In this document: positions 54,462-63,929 of the stretch, piece by piece
How positions within the stretch are numbered: the stretch's first letter is position 1
Layout: each line of letters opens with the position of its first letter
NCBI RefSeq assembly: GCF_000192225.1
Contig: NZ_GL872413.1
Span: 2,102,613-2,166,612 of the forward strand
DNA: 64,000 nucleotides
From: Capnocytophaga sp. oral taxon 338 str. F0234
GTDB lineage: Bacteria > Bacteroidota > Bacteroidia > Flavobacteriales > Flavobacteriaceae
Direction: 5' to 3'
The notes under the pieces: generated by a model
The model's input: only the letters and a program-made list of their open reading frames with translations
Database searches by the model: none
Told to the model about the DNA's origin: nothing
Position numbers and translations under genes: made by a program

Positions 54462-56783
54462 TTGAACTACTTAGACGAACTTAATGAGGCACAGCGTGCT
54501 CCTGTAGTACATAAGGATGGTGCCGTGATGGTCATCGCAGGGGCTGGTTCTGGGAAAACACGTGTACTTACCTATCGCATTGCTTACCTTATGCAACAAG
54601 GAGTAGATCCCTTCAACATTCTTGCACTGACTTTTACCAACAAGGCAGCCCGGGAAATGAAGGAGCGCATTGGACGCATCGTAGGACAAAGCGAAGCACG
54701 TAACCTATGGATGGGGACCTTCCATTCTGTCTTTGCTCGTATCCTTAGGGAGGAAGCCTATAGGCTGGGCTTTCCAAGAGATTTTACCATCTATGACCAA
54801 CAGGATTCCCAACGGCTTATCTCCGCTATTATCAAGGAAATGGGCTTAGATAAGGAGGTGTATAAGTATAAACAAATAGCCTCCCGCATTTCCTCCTATA
54901 AGAATAACCTCATTACCGTAAAAGCTTACTTTGAGAACCATGACCTTCAAGAAGCCGATGCTATGGCAAAGCGTCCTCGCATAGGAGATATTTATCGCAA
55001 CTATGTAGAAAGATGTTTTAAAGCTGGAGCCATGGATTTTGATGACTTACTGTTACGTACCAATGAGTTACTTAACCGATTCCCTGAGGTGCTCGCTAAG
55101 TACCAAAATCGTTTCCGCTACATCTTGGTGGATGAGTATCAAGATACGAACCATTCCCAATACCTTATTGTACGTGCCCTTGCCGATAGGTTTCAGAATA
55201 TCTGTGTTGTGGGGGACGATGCACAGAGTATCTATGCCTTCCGTGGGGCAAATATTGATAATATCTTTAATTTCCAGAAGGATTACCCGAAGGTAGGCAT
55301 CTATCGCTTAGAGCAGAACTATCGCTCCACTAAGAATATTGTGGAGGCAGCCAACAATGTCATAGAGCATAACAAAGCTCGCTTAGAGAAGGTAGTCTGG
55401 ACAGAAAATGAAAATGGAAGCCGTATCAAAGTACACCGTAGTCCTACCGATGCCGATGAGGGACGCTTTGTAGCAGGTACTATTTTTGAAACTGCCATGC
55501 AGAAACAACGCTCCTATGGAGATTTTGCTGTTCTCTATCGTACCAATTCCCAATCTCGTGCTATAGAAGATGCCCTGAGAAAGCGAGATATTCCCTATTA
55601 CATATACGGGGGACTTTCTTTCTACCAACATAAGGAAATTAAGGATATCTTGGCTTACTTTAGGCTGGTCGCCAATGAGAATGACGAGGAAGCACTTCAG
55701 CGTATCATCAACTTCCCTGCTCGTGGTATAGGGGATACCACTATGGAAAAACTTACCCTCTGTGCCAATGAATTCAAAGTACCTATCTTTACCATTATTA
55801 AGAACTTAGCAACCATGGACTATGGGCTTAAAATCAATTCGGCAACCCGAAACCGCCTATTGGAGTTTGCCAATATGATTCTTAGTTTCCGTATTATGAT
55901 GGAGACCCATGATGCTTTTTCTCTGGCGGAACACATCACCAAGCGTACTGGGATTCTCAATGAGTTCAAGAAGGATGGCACCCCCGAAGGCGTGGAACGC
56001 ATGCAGAATATAGAGGAACTCCTCAATGGTATTCGCGATTTTGTGGAAGGACAACAGGAGGTGGAGGATGCCTCCAACTCTCTGGTTGAATTCCTACAAG
56101 ATGTAGCCTTAGCGACTGATATGGATAAGGAAGTTGAGGACGATAACCGTGTATCGCTGATGACCATACACCTCGCCAAAGGATTAGAGTTCCCTTATGT
56201 ATTCATTGTAGGCATGGAGGAGGATTTATTTCCTTCAGCCTTGAGCCAGAATACTCGTGCCGAGTTAGAGGAAGAGCGACGTCTATTCTATGTAGCGCTG
56301 ACCCGTGCCGAGAAGCAGGCGTACCTTACCTATACAGAGAACCGTTACCGATGGGGAAAGCTCATGGATGCCGAACCCAGTCGATTTATTGAAGAGATAG
56401 ACGAACGTTACTTAGAATACCTTACCTCCAAAGAGAACTACCGTTACAAGCCCCTCATCAATGTAGATACTTTTGCGCCCATTGATAAGAGCAAACTACG
56501 TCAGCAAAAGCCCACTAATACACCTCCACCCGCCTACAAAAAGCCTAATGAGGAACAACTCAAGAAGCTCCGCCTACAAAAGCCCGAGCAAGCTAAAGCA
56601 ATCTCGGTAGGAGATATTCCAAAAGTTGTGGTAGGAAATACCATTATACACGAACGCTTTGGAAAAGGAAAAATTACAGAAGTGGAAGGCGCAGGTGCTG
56701 ACCGCAAAGCAAGAGTACGTTTCGAGAATGGAGGAGAGAAAACCCTCATCCTTCGCTTTGCAAAATTCAAAATAATAGAATAA
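54462..56783 (+). CDS. pcrA: UvrD/PcrA-type DNA helicase
   Basis: 773 residues, superfamily 1 helicase. Start codon appears to be TTG (NYLDELNEAQRAPV follows); the first ATG, at codon 23, lies inside the Q/Walker A region, too late. Walker A GAGSGKT, motif II DEYQDTN, VGDDAQSIYAFRGA and motif VI LFYVALTRAEKQ are intact. The last 60 residues (VGNTIIHERFGKGKITEVEG) form the tudor-like RNA polymerase-binding tail. It acts in repair and replication. Confidence 0.95.
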   Translation: MNYLDELNEAQRAPVVHKDGAVMVIAGAGSGKTRVLTYRIAYLMQQGVDPFNILALTFTNKAAREMKERIGRIVGQSEARNLWMGTFHSVFARILREEAYRLGFPRDFTIYDQQDSQRLISAIIKEMGLDKEVYKYKQIASRISSYKNNLITVKAYFENHDLQEADAMAKRPRIGDIYRNYVERCFKAGAMDFDDLLLRTNELLNRFPEVLAKYQNRFRYILVDEYQDTNHSQYLIVRALADRFQNICVVGDDAQSIYAFRGANIDNIFNFQKDYPKVGIYRLEQNYRSTKNIVEAANNVIEHNKARLEKVVWTENENGSRIKVHRSPTDADEGRFVAGTIFETAMQKQRSYGDFAVLYRTNSQSRAIEDALRKRDIPYYIYGGLSFYQHKEIKDILAYFRLVANENDEEALQRIINFPARGIGDTTMEKLTLCANEFKVPIFTIIKNLATMDYGLKINSATRNRLLEFANMILSFRIMMETHDAFSLAEHITKRTGILNEFKKDGTPEGVERMQNIEELLNGIRDFVEGQQEVEDASNSLVEFLQDVALATDMDKEVEDDNRVSLMTIHLAKGLEFPYVFIVGMEEDLFPSALSQNTRAELEEERRLFYVALTRAEKQAYLTYTENRYRWGKLMDAEPSRFIEEIDERYLEYLTSKENYRYKPLINVDTFAPIDKSKLRQQKPTNTPPPAYKKPNEEQLKKLRLQKPEQAKAISVGDIPKVVVGNTIIHERFGKGKITEVEGAGADRKARVRFENGGEKTLILRFAKFKIIE

Positions 56784-56917
56784 TCATTGAAGCTATATAA
56801 AGTAATAGAGCCACATGAGGACAACTCTTTGTTGTTACCCCCTCTGTTATTAAGAATACTCGGCTTGTATAAGGCTTGAATTTTTGGGGTTAGTCTTCTT
56901 TGAAGCTGACATTATCT

Positions 56918-57520
56918 CTAAAGAATCCATAACAATACAGGCTTTTTGCTTTCCTGGAGCATGGTATCCAAAAGTTGCATAAATGCATTAGAGACGGCAG
57001 GGCAACCCCAACTTAGGGGACTATAACGAGGATAAATCTCCCTATCGGCGACAGCCTCCCAAGAATGTAATACAATCACTCGCTTCTGAGCATTGTTATT
57101 ACTTGTTTCCAAACCTTGTAGCCAATACTTTACCTTGATACCCCACGAGCTATAATCTCGCTTTCCTATTTTATATTTGCCCTTAGCTGAACAATGGCTA
57201 TTGGCTTGATTACTGTATTTGGCTACTTCAAATTTGTCAGGATTGGGTTCTTTTACATCACAGCTACCATGAGTAACCAACTTCTCATAAAGGTTCTTCT
57301 CTTGCTTGAAATCATACACAAAAAAACGGTTTTTGCCCGAATGTAAGCTCAGATCAATCAAGAAATAGAAATCCTCATTCATTTTATGTGCCTTGCAGTA
57401 AGCCAGTGCTTGAGTATGCTGTAACGTATAGTCCTTTGCTAAGGGCTGCGCTGTGGAGGATTGCCCCTGATGACAACCAAAGCAAAAAATAAAACACAAG
57501 GGAAATAAAAATCTTCTCAT
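56918..57520 (-). CDS. Murein L,D-transpeptidase-like (YkuD-family) lipoprotein
   Basis: 200 residues from ATG 57520. Lipobox CFGC with Cys16. The catalytic-type block is HSWEAVADREIY followed by SPLSWGCPAVSNAF, with the nucleophile Cys in the WGCPAVS motif and the upstream His, as in the murein L,D-transpeptidase catalytic domain family. It may crosslink or trim peptidoglycan. Its 5' end lies 37 bp after the TolC stop. Confidence 0.8.
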   Translation of the reverse strand: MRRFLFPLCFIFCFGCHQGQSSTAQPLAKDYTLQHTQALAYCKAHKMNEDFYFLIDLSLHSGKNRFFVYDFKQEKNLYEKLVTHGSCDVKEPNPDKFEVAKYSNQANSHCSAKGKYKIGKRDYSSWGIKVKYWLQGLETSNNNAQKRVIVLHSWEAVADREIYPRYSPLSWGCPAVSNAFMQLLDTMLQESKKPVLLWIL

Positions 57521-57554
57521 TATGATAACATTCATTTTTCACTACTTACTTATC

Positions 57555-57573
57555 TTCTCGCTCAGGCGACTTT
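57555..57573 (+). repeat. TTCTCGCTCAGGCGACTTT element
   Basis: 19 bp, identical at 18 positions to 62824-62842. TCGC/GCGA form a short hairpin. It overlaps the TolC-family stop codon. Confidence 0.55.
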
Positions 57574-58984
57574 ACTTTTTACTTAAATAATTAGTGTATT
57601 CTTGGCTAAGTCCACAGGTTTCCAAGAGTTGAGCAAGCACCTTATCCATTTCGAAGAGGGCTTGGTAACATTTTATTTCAATGGAGGCTAAGTAGAGGTT
57701 CGCATCGGCGACATCAGTGGAAGATGAGAGTCCCTCCGCAAAAGCCTTATTCCTTACCCGTACCAATTCCTGAGCGAATTCTAAGCTTTTTTGTAAACTT
57801 TGAAGCTGTTCACGCTGTTTCTCTATCTCCGTATATTGTTTTTTCACTAAAGTTTGTATGTCTTTTTCAGCCTGAGCGGTAATGAGCTGCACACTTTCAC
57901 GTTGGGCTTTTGCTTGTTCTATCCTATTCTTATCGGAGAAGCCATTAAAGAGATTCCACTGTAGACCGACGCCTACCACCCAGTTATCCGGTTCAGTGAT
58001 AGGAAGGTTTTTTGACCATAAATATTTTTTACCAATAAGGGCTACATCGGGCAGGAAAGCGGCTCTCTGTGCCTTCACATTCTGGTCGGTAAGTCGTTTT
58101 TTAAGTCGGGCTTGTACAATAAGCGGATAGTTTTCCTTGGCTTGCTGTTGATAGTAATCCACAGGTTGCAGGGGAGCCACTTCAAACAGGGAAGAAGAAA
58201 GGGTCGTAAGGGGAGGAAGCTGTTCACCAATAACTCCATAAAGGGCAGTTTGTGCCAGTTCTATATCCTTCTGGCAAGCAAGTACTTCGCGTTGTGCATC
58301 GGTAACAGCTTTCTTGGCTTGCATGGTTTCCACAGGAGCCACCATACCATTTTTCTCAAACTTTTGAGCATTACCATAGTGCTGTTCAGCTGTTTCGAGA
58401 GCTTTCTGTCGTACTCGTAGCGCTTCTTGGGCTAATTGTACTTGAAAGTAACGTTCTGCTAGTTCGGAGATTAGCATATTCTCTGTTTTCTGGCTTTCTA
58501 CTTTGGCAATTTCACTATTGAGCTTGCTTACCTTATTCCCTACACGTACCTTACCCCCTGCATAGAGTACCCAACGAAGGTCTGCAGAGAGCTTCCAAAT
58601 ATCCTGCTTTTGAAATTCATACCTCCAATCCTGTGCAAAAAGAGGTTGGAGCCTGCCCAATAAAGGTCTGAAAGCTGGTTGTAAAGGGGCAGGAATAGCC
58701 CCTGCTAAGGAGGTAAGTCCATTTTGCAAAGGTGTTTTATATTCATTAAAACTTAAAGAAAGAGGGTCACTCAAGTGTGCATAGCTTGCATTAATGCTCA
58801 ACTGTGGTAAGTACAAACCTCTCATTGATTTTTCTGTATAAGAGGAGGCTTGTGTTTGTTTTTCAACTCCTTTGAGCTTCTGGTTAGCGCCTTGCATGCG
58901 TGCTAAGGCATCGGAGAAAGAAAGGGATTGAGCAAGGCTGAATGTAGTAACACAAAGAAAAACAAAAGTATATATATGTTTCAT
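57572..58984 (-). CDS. TolC-family outer membrane efflux protein
   Basis: 470 residues with signal peptide MKHIYTFVFLCVTTFSLAQ. Two OEP repeats of coiled-coil helices, e.g. VETMQAKKAVTDAQREVLAC and FAEGLSSSTDVADANLYL. It forms the outer-membrane channel of tripartite efflux or type I secretion. No RND pump or adaptor is adjacent, so the partner is elsewhere. A TATTTTTG box at 59029-59036 probably starts it. Confidence 0.9.
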   Translation of the reverse strand: MKHIYTFVFLCVTTFSLAQSLSFSDALARMQGANQKLKGVEKQTQASSYTEKSMRGLYLPQLSINASYAHLSDPLSLSFNEYKTPLQNGLTSLAGAIPAPLQPAFRPLLGRLQPLFAQDWRYEFQKQDIWKLSADLRWVLYAGGKVRVGNKVSKLNSEIAKVESQKTENMLISELAERYFQVQLAQEALRVRQKALETAEQHYGNAQKFEKNGMVAPVETMQAKKAVTDAQREVLACQKDIELAQTALYGVIGEQLPPLTTLSSSLFEVAPLQPVDYYQQQAKENYPLIVQARLKKRLTDQNVKAQRAAFLPDVALIGKKYLWSKNLPITEPDNWVVGVGLQWNLFNGFSDKNRIEQAKAQRESVQLITAQAEKDIQTLVKKQYTEIEKQREQLQSLQKSLEFAQELVRVRNKAFAEGLSSSTDVADANLYLASIEIKCYQALFEMDKVLAQLLETCGLSQEYTNYLSKK

Positions 58985-59028
58985 TCTGAATACATTTTAA
59001 AATAAACAACTTACAAATTATCGGATTG

Positions 59029-59036
59029 CAAAAATA
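59029..59036 (-). promoter_or_regulatory. -7 box of the TolC-family gene
   Basis: TATTTTTG on the minus strand, 44 bp before the ATG. Confidence 0.45.
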
Positions 59037-59099
59037 GAGTAGATTTGTGAAATAAGAAGCTCTTTTTTGCAATAAGTTTTTAAGATAGATTAAAAAGCG

Positions 59100-59660
59100 T
59101 TATTTACCTGAACGAATTACACTGAGGGTTTGCTGAGTAATCCCTAAGAAAGAAGCAATATGCCCCAAGGGAACTCTCAGAAGTATCTTAGGATAATTCT
59201 TCAATAACAACTCATAACGCTCCTGAGCAGTTTGGAACTTAATGGCATAAATCCTATCGGAAAGACTCTTGAGAAAAGAAACCAGAAGCATCCGCATAAA
59301 ACGCTCCAACTGAGGATTATTATTAATAATTTCTTCCACTTGGGCGAATTCTGCCACCCGTACCAAGCAAGGTTCTAAAGCCTCTAAAGCGAAAGGATAA
59401 GGCTGGTGAAAATAAATATTCTCCACAGGCATATAGAAATCATTTTCCATATAGAAAGCATGGGTAATATCCTTCTCTTCCTTCGTATAGAACTGTCGCA
59501 TGATCCCTTCCTCTATATAGAAGACTTCCTTAGAGGGGCTTCCTGCCTTAAGAAGATAGCTATATTTCTTGTACTGCTTAGGAATAAAAAGAGTATCCAA
59601 TGCCTTAAGGGTCTCATTATCAATAAGTGTTTTCTGATGTATATAGTCAATAAAATTCAT
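59100..59660 (-). CDS. Crp/Fnr-family transcription regulator
   Basis: 186 residues from ATG 59660 (MNFIDYIHQKTLIDNET). Cyclic-nucleotide-binding-type sensor domain (about 15-120, with KEVFYIEEGIMRQFYTKEEK) and a short C-terminal winged helix with PLGHIASFLGITQQTLSVIR. The FNR cysteines are absent and the CRP phosphate cassette is not evident, so the ligand is unknown. It resembles the FixK-like group common in Bacteroidota. Divergent from the phosphatase gene. The mRNA is probably leaderless (see promoter). Confidence 0.88.
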   Translation of the reverse strand: MNFIDYIHQKTLIDNETLKALDTLFIPKQYKKYSYLLKAGSPSKEVFYIEEGIMRQFYTKEEKDITHAFYMENDFYMPVENIYFHQPYPFALEALEPCLVRVAEFAQVEEIINNNPQLERFMRMLLVSFLKSLSDRIYAIKFQTAQERYELLLKNYPKILLRVPLGHIASFLGITQQTLSVIRSGK

Positions 59661-59664
59661 AGGG

Positions 59665-59697
59665 CAAAGATACAAATAATAATGCTTCATAAGTCAA
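59665..59697 (-). promoter_or_regulatory. Promoter giving a near-leaderless crp/fnr-type mRNA
   Basis: Minus-strand TTGAC (TTG 59695-59697), 22 bp, TATCTTTG (59665-59672). The start codon begins 4 bp after the box, so transcription should start at or very near the ATG. Confidence 0.65.
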
Positions 59698-59832
59698 GGA
59701 ATCATCAATTTTCATATCCCCAACTTATTCTCAGAAACAATTTTTAACTTTTATAAAGAATAATTCTCATTATGAGAAAAAATTTAACTTTAAATTCTCT
59801 TATTTTTAATGACTTTAGCTTATAGTTTCTTT

Positions 59833-59861
59833 TTGTATTACACAGATATTTTGTAATTTTG
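59833..59861 (+). promoter_or_regulatory. Promoter of the e(P4)-type phosphatase
   Basis: TTG at 59833-59835, 18 bp, TAATTTTG at 59854-59861; the ATG is 22 bp downstream. Confidence 0.5.
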
Positions 59862-59883
59862 TAGCCCGAAAAATTTACATAGC

Positions 59884-60708
59884 ATGAAAAAAATCTTTAT
59901 TTTCTTGGGAGTTGCTGCTATCTGTGGTGCTTGTTGTTCTCAAAAGGGGACTATCTCTTCCGCAAACCCCACTCAAGGCAGCAGCCACCAGCTCCTTACC
60001 AAAGGAAAACTCTATGCTGCTTTCTTCCAACAGCAAGCCGCTGAATATGACGCCCTATGCTTACAGGCTTTCAATATAGCTCGTTTGAGGTTAGATGAGG
60101 CTCTTGCCCAGTCAAGTGATAAGCCTATCGCTATTGTTTCAGATATTGATGAGACCTTCATGAACACTTCCTACTATGCCGTACAATGCGGCAAGGAAAA
60201 TAAGGAATATGAGAAGAAATCATGGGAAGCATGGACTGCTAAAGGAGAAGCAACCCCACTGGCAGGCTCTTTGGACTTCTTCCGATATGCTGCAGAGAAA
60301 GGGGTACACATCTTCTATGTAACCAACCGTTCCACTGCCGAACATGATGGGACTGCTGCAAACCTCAAGCGCTATGGCTTCCCTATTCAGGGAGATGACC
60401 ACCTTATATTCCGTAATGCTGAAAGAAGCAAGGAAAATAGACGCTTGGAGATCGCCAAAAGATATAATATTGTCCTACTTTTAGGGGATAATTTAGCAGA
60501 TTTTGACAAGGATTTTGATGTTCCTACTACCCAAGGACGCTTTAATGCCGTAACAAAGAACCGTGAGGCTTTCGGAAAGCGCTTCATTGTGTTGCCTAAC
60601 CCCTCCTATGGGGATTGGGAAAATGCTGCTTTTGGTGGCAAACCCCTCCCTTTAGAAGAACGTGAGGCTATTATCCTAAAAGTTCTTAAGGACAAACCTT
60701 CTATGTAA
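59884..60708 (+). CDS. Lipoprotein e(P4)-family 5'-nucleotidase / acid phosphatase
   Basis: 274 residues. Lipobox CGAC with Cys17. HAD motif I as VSDIDETFMNTS (DxDET), then VTNRSTAEHDG, LLLGDNLADFDKDF for the later HAD motifs. In Haemophilus the e(P4) protein dephosphorylates NMN and other nucleotides at the surface. Similar nucleotide salvage at the envelope is inferred. An approximate 11-bp terminator follows at 60743-60775. Confidence 0.9.
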   Translation: MKKIFIFLGVAAICGACCSQKGTISSANPTQGSSHQLLTKGKLYAAFFQQQAAEYDALCLQAFNIARLRLDEALAQSSDKPIAIVSDIDETFMNTSYYAVQCGKENKEYEKKSWEAWTAKGEATPLAGSLDFFRYAAEKGVHIFYVTNRSTAEHDGTAANLKRYGFPIQGDDHLIFRNAERSKENRRLEIAKRYNIVLLLGDNLADFDKDFDVPTTQGRFNAVTKNREAFGKRFIVLPNPSYGDWENAAFGGKPLPLEEREAIILKVLKDKPSM

Positions 60709-60742
60709 TATCTTTATTTTTCCATAATATTAATCAAGTAAA

Positions 60743-60775
60743 AGGCTTCTTCTTTACAAAAAGAAGAGGCTTTTT
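60743..60775 (+). terminator. Terminator of the e(P4)-type gene
   Basis: Inverted repeat of about 11 bp with one mismatch around 60744-60771, followed by five T residues. Confidence 0.65.
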
Positions 60776-60936
60776 CATTGGACAATAAAGATAGTATTTT
60801 CTCTATCTTACGGCACTTTTTACAAAATTTTCTTCTACCTTACCCTATTTTGGCATGCTTTTTGTAAATATCTTTTTACTTCTTCCCTACAAAATCTGTT
60901 ACAAACCCTTATTTATAAACTTTTAAAATACCGGCT

Positions 60937-62016
60937 ATGAACAGAAACATGACACTCTGGGCAGCTTGTTTGCTCTCTTTTTTAACAAGCTATTCACTAT
61001 TTTCACAAACCAAACTAAAAAAAATGGACACTAAAGAAATCTATTTTGCAGGAGGATGCTTCTGGGGTACAGAACATTTCTTCAAGCAAGTGCGAGGCGT
61101 AGTGGCTACAGAAGTAGGCTATGCCAATGGGAACATCCAGAACCCTACCTACAAAGAAGTTTGCCAAGGCGACACCCAATTTGCTGAAACAGTTAAGGTA
61201 GTATACAACCCTACAGAAGTAAGCCTCTCTCAGCTCGTGGAACTCTATCTCAAAACTATTGACCCTACCTCCCTGAACAAACAAGGAAATGACAGAGGTT
61301 CACAATACCGTACAGGCATTTACTATACGAATAAAGCTGACCAAACTACAATAAGGGCACACCTTATCGCCCTTGCCAAACAATACAGCAAGCCTATTGT
61401 CGTGGAGAACCTTCCTTTGAAAAACTTTTATGCAGCAGAGGGGTATCATCAGGACTATTTGGATAAGAACCCTCATGGTTATTGCCACCTCTCCCCTGCT
61501 CTTTTTGAGATGGCTCGCAAAGCAAATCCTAAGAAGGCCCAAACTTCACCCAAAGTTACCTATACTGTTAAGGATAAGGCTACCCTTAAGAAAGAGCTTT
61601 CTAACATGCAGTATGAGGTAACCCAAAATAGTGCTACTGAACCACCCTTTCGTAATGAATATTGGAACGAAAACCGTGAGGGCATCTATGTAGATGTAAC
61701 CACAGGCGAGCCCCTATTCTCCTCTGCCGACAAGTATGATGCTGGTTGTGGATGGCCAAGCTTCACCAAGCCTATTGATAAAAAACTTGTCAAGGAATAC
61801 ATGGACAAATCCCATAACATGCTCCGCACTGAAGTAAGAAGTAAGTTGGGAAATGCTCATTTAGGACACGTATTCACCGATGGACCTAAGGACAAAGGAG
61901 GATTACGCTACTGTATCAATAGTGCTTCTCTACGCTTCATCCCTAAAGAAGAAATGGAAAAAGAAGGATACAGCCTATCCTTAATAGGAGGAAAAAGTAA
62001 AAACGTAGTTAAGTGA
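60937..62016 (+). CDS. msrAB: Exported bifunctional peptide methionine sulfoxide reductase MsrA/MsrB
   Basis: 359 residues. An N-terminal signal segment (residues 5-23, [17 protein letters not shown]) precedes the MsrA domain with GGCFWG (Cys41) and the MsrB domain with the catalytic cysteine in [11 protein letters not shown] (Cys326). The zinc CxxC pairs of some MsrB proteins are missing. It repairs oxidised methionine in exported proteins, both epimers. The TGA stop is part of a GTGAAAAACGAAAAATGAA repeat. A 9-bp inverted repeat follows, between it and aroE. Confidence 0.93.
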   Translation: MNRNMTLWAACLLSFLTSYSLFSQTKLKKMDTKEIYFAGGCFWGTEHFFKQVRGVVATEVGYANGNIQNPTYKEVCQGDTQFAETVKVVYNPTEVSLSQLVELYLKTIDPTSLNKQGNDRGSQYRTGIYYTNKADQTTIRAHLIALAKQYSKPIVVENLPLKNFYAAEGYHQDYLDKNPHGYCHLSPALFEMARKANPKKAQTSPKVTYTVKDKATLKKELSNMQYEVTQNSATEPPFRNEYWNENREGIYVDVTTGEPLFSSADKYDAGCGWPSFTKPIDKKLVKEYMDKSHNMLRTEVRSKLGNAHLGHVFTDGPKDKGGLRYCINSASLRFIPKEEMEKEGYSLSLIGGKSKNVVK

Positions 62017-62043
62017 AAAACGAAAAATGAATAATTTTTCACT
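62012..62043. terminator. Bidirectional terminator from a repeat tract
   Basis: 9-bp inverted repeat AGTGAAAAA / TTTTTCACT (62012-62020 with 62035-62043) between the convergent msrAB and aroE genes. Confidence 0.55.
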
Positions 62044-62045
62044 GT

Positions 62046-62786
62046 TCACTTCTCACTATTCCATATTTCCCACGATGCTTCTGCTTGGAGGGCAAGCATG
62101 GGGTAACCATTAAGGATGGTAGCCCCCTGTGCTTCTCCCTTAGCGAGAAAAACCGTCTTTTCAGGGTTATAGATAAGATCATATAACAAATGCTTATCTG
62201 TAACAAACTCATAAGGAATCGGTGGAAAGGCTTGCGTATCAGGGGAGGTACCCAGAGGAGTCGTATTGATAATTAGCAGATGACTCCTGATGATTTCCTC
62301 CCCAAGCGATGCGTAAGAGATTGCCTGAGCAGAAGCCTTACGGGAGACAAGTATATAAGGAATTCCCAACTGCTCAAGGGTAAAGATGACTGCCTTACTT
62401 GCCCCTCCTGTACCTAGAATCAGTGCTTTATTATGGTGGGGTTTTAAGTAAAGGACTAAGGAATCATGAAAGCCTATATAATCCGTATTATAGCCCTTAA
62501 GCTTTCCTGTGGGGAGTACCTTAATGGTATTACAAGCTTTGATGGTCATAAGTTCCTCACTCTGCTCATCAAGCAAAGGAAGTATTGCCTCCTTATAGGG
62601 AATGGTTACATTCATACCTACAAGGGTAGGGGTAGTACGGATAAGTGCAGGAAGCTCTTCTATGGTGGGTATATCAAAATTGACATACTCACTATCGGTA
62701 ATCTGCTCATGAGCGAATTTCTCTGCAAAATATCTCCGAGAGAAAGAGTAAGAGATGTTGCGCCCCACTAAAGCAAATGTTTTCAT
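62046..62786 (-). CDS. aroE: Shikimate dehydrogenase
   Basis: 246 residues. Substrate motif NISYSFSRRYFAEKF, with the catalytic Lys in MNVTIPYKEAILP and YNTDYIGFHDSL, and the NADP-binding LILGTGGASKAVI. It reduces 3-dehydroshikimate in aromatic amino acid synthesis. Slightly short but complete. A 58-bp spaced repeat pair lies between it and rsgA. Confidence 0.94.
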   Translation of the reverse strand: MKTFALVGRNISYSFSRRYFAEKFAHEQITDSEYVNFDIPTIEELPALIRTTPTLVGMNVTIPYKEAILPLLDEQSEELMTIKACNTIKVLPTGKLKGYNTDYIGFHDSLVLYLKPHHNKALILGTGGASKAVIFTLEQLGIPYILVSRKASAQAISYASLGEEIIRSHLLIINTTPLGTSPDTQAFPPIPYEFVTDKHLLYDLIYNPEKTVFLAKGEAQGATILNGYPMLALQAEASWEIWNSEK

Positions 62787-62823
62787 CGTTTTGAGTTGCT
62801 CATTTTTTATTTTTATTATTTAT

Positions 62824-62935
62824 TTCTCGCTCATGCGACTTTCCAGACTATGAGTACTCGCTGGCTATAACTTTTCACTCTTCATTTTTCACTCACATAT
62901 CCAGCTGTGGGTATTCGCTGGCTATACTATTCACT
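62824..62935 (+). repeat. Repeat cluster between aroE and rsgA
   Basis: First TTCTCGCTCATGCGACTTT (62824-62842, as at 57555-57573), then two copies of a CCAG...GTAYTCGCTGGCTATA unit (62843-62880 and 62901-62938) with TTCACT runs after each. The core recalls the 42-bp repeats at 39968 and 53512. No gene is present in the gap. Confidence 0.6.
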
Positions 62936-63847
62936 TTCCCGATAAGTATCCTCTCCTTCCAGAAGTTGTAGATAGCTTTTATACCGGCTCCAGTAGAGCT
63001 CATCTCTGTCCAACGCTTCCTTTACAGCACATTGAGGTTCATTCACATGTAGGCAATTATGAAACCGACATTGCTTTTTTAAGGCAAAGAATTCAGGAAA
63101 ATAATCTCCTATTTCCTCCTTATCAAAATCCACTACTCCCAAGCCCTTAATTCCTGGAGTATCAATAATGCGGGCGTCAAAGTCCAAGTCATACATCTGG
63201 GCAAAGGTGGTCGTATGTTGTCCCTGTCCATGTAGCTGGGAGAGAGGTTGTGTTCTAAGGTGTAAGGAAGGCGAAAGGGCATTAATAAGAGTGGTTTTTC
63301 CTGTTCCGGAGTGACCCAACACCATCGCCGTTTTCCCTTCCAAACGCTCTTTTACCAAATGGAGATTCTTACCTGTCTGCGCCGAGATACCAATGCACTC
63401 ATAACCAATATCACGGTACATATATGCCAAGTACTTCACCTGTGCCAGCTCATCAGGGAGATAAGTGTCCACCTTATTCATTAGCAAAACGGCAGGAATA
63501 CTATAAGCCTCAGCCGTTACCAAGAAGCGGTCAATAAAAGCCGGATAGGTAGTGGGATTATTAAGCGTTACTAAAAGAAATGCTACCTCTATATTGGCAG
63601 CAAGAATATGCGTTTGCTTGGAGAGGTTCACCGACTTGCGAATAATATAATTCTCCCGTGGGAGAATCTGGGTAATAACCCTCTGTCCTTCCTTCTCAAA
63701 GATCACCCTATCCCCCACGGCAAGCGGATTGGTATTTTTTATTTCCTTAAGGCGAAAACGCCCCTTAAGGCGACATTCATAGAACTGCTGGTCTTCCCCC
63801 TTGACCATATACCAGCTCCCTGTGGATTTATAAATGATTCCCCTCAT
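62927..63847 (-). CDS. rsgA: Ribosome small subunit-dependent GTPase A
   Basis: 306 residues from ATG 63847 (MRGIIYKSTGSWYMV). N-terminal OB fold, a circularly permuted GTPase with VLLMNKVD (G4) before GHSGTGKTTL (G1) and DTPGIKGLG (G3), and a C-terminal zinc motif around CRFHNCLHVNEPQC. It helps late 30S maturation. A promoter lies at 63899-63929. The longer frame to 63901 would begin inside this promoter region. Confidence 0.95.
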   Translation of the reverse strand: MRGIIYKSTGSWYMVKGEDQQFYECRLKGRFRLKEIKNTNPLAVGDRVIFEKEGQRVITQILPRENYIIRKSVNLSKQTHILAANIEVAFLLVTLNNPTTYPAFIDRFLVTAEAYSIPAVLLMNKVDTYLPDELAQVKYLAYMYRDIGYECIGISAQTGKNLHLVKERLEGKTAMVLGHSGTGKTTLINALSPSLHLRTQPLSQLHGQGQHTTTFAQMYDLDFDARIIDTPGIKGLGVVDFDKEEIGDYFPEFFALKKQCRFHNCLHVNEPQCAVKEALDRDELYWSRYKSYLQLLEGEDTYRESE

Positions 63848-63898
63848 AAATAAAGTGAATAATGAAAAGTGAATAGTGAGACCATTCCTTTTGGAGCA

Positions 63899-63929
63899 CA
63901 AAAGTACAACATTTTAGAAGTAAAGTCAA
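63899..63929 (-). promoter_or_regulatory. Promoter of rsgA
   Basis: Minus-strand TTGAC (TTG 63927-63929), 20 bp, TACTTTTG (63899-63906). Confidence 0.6.
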
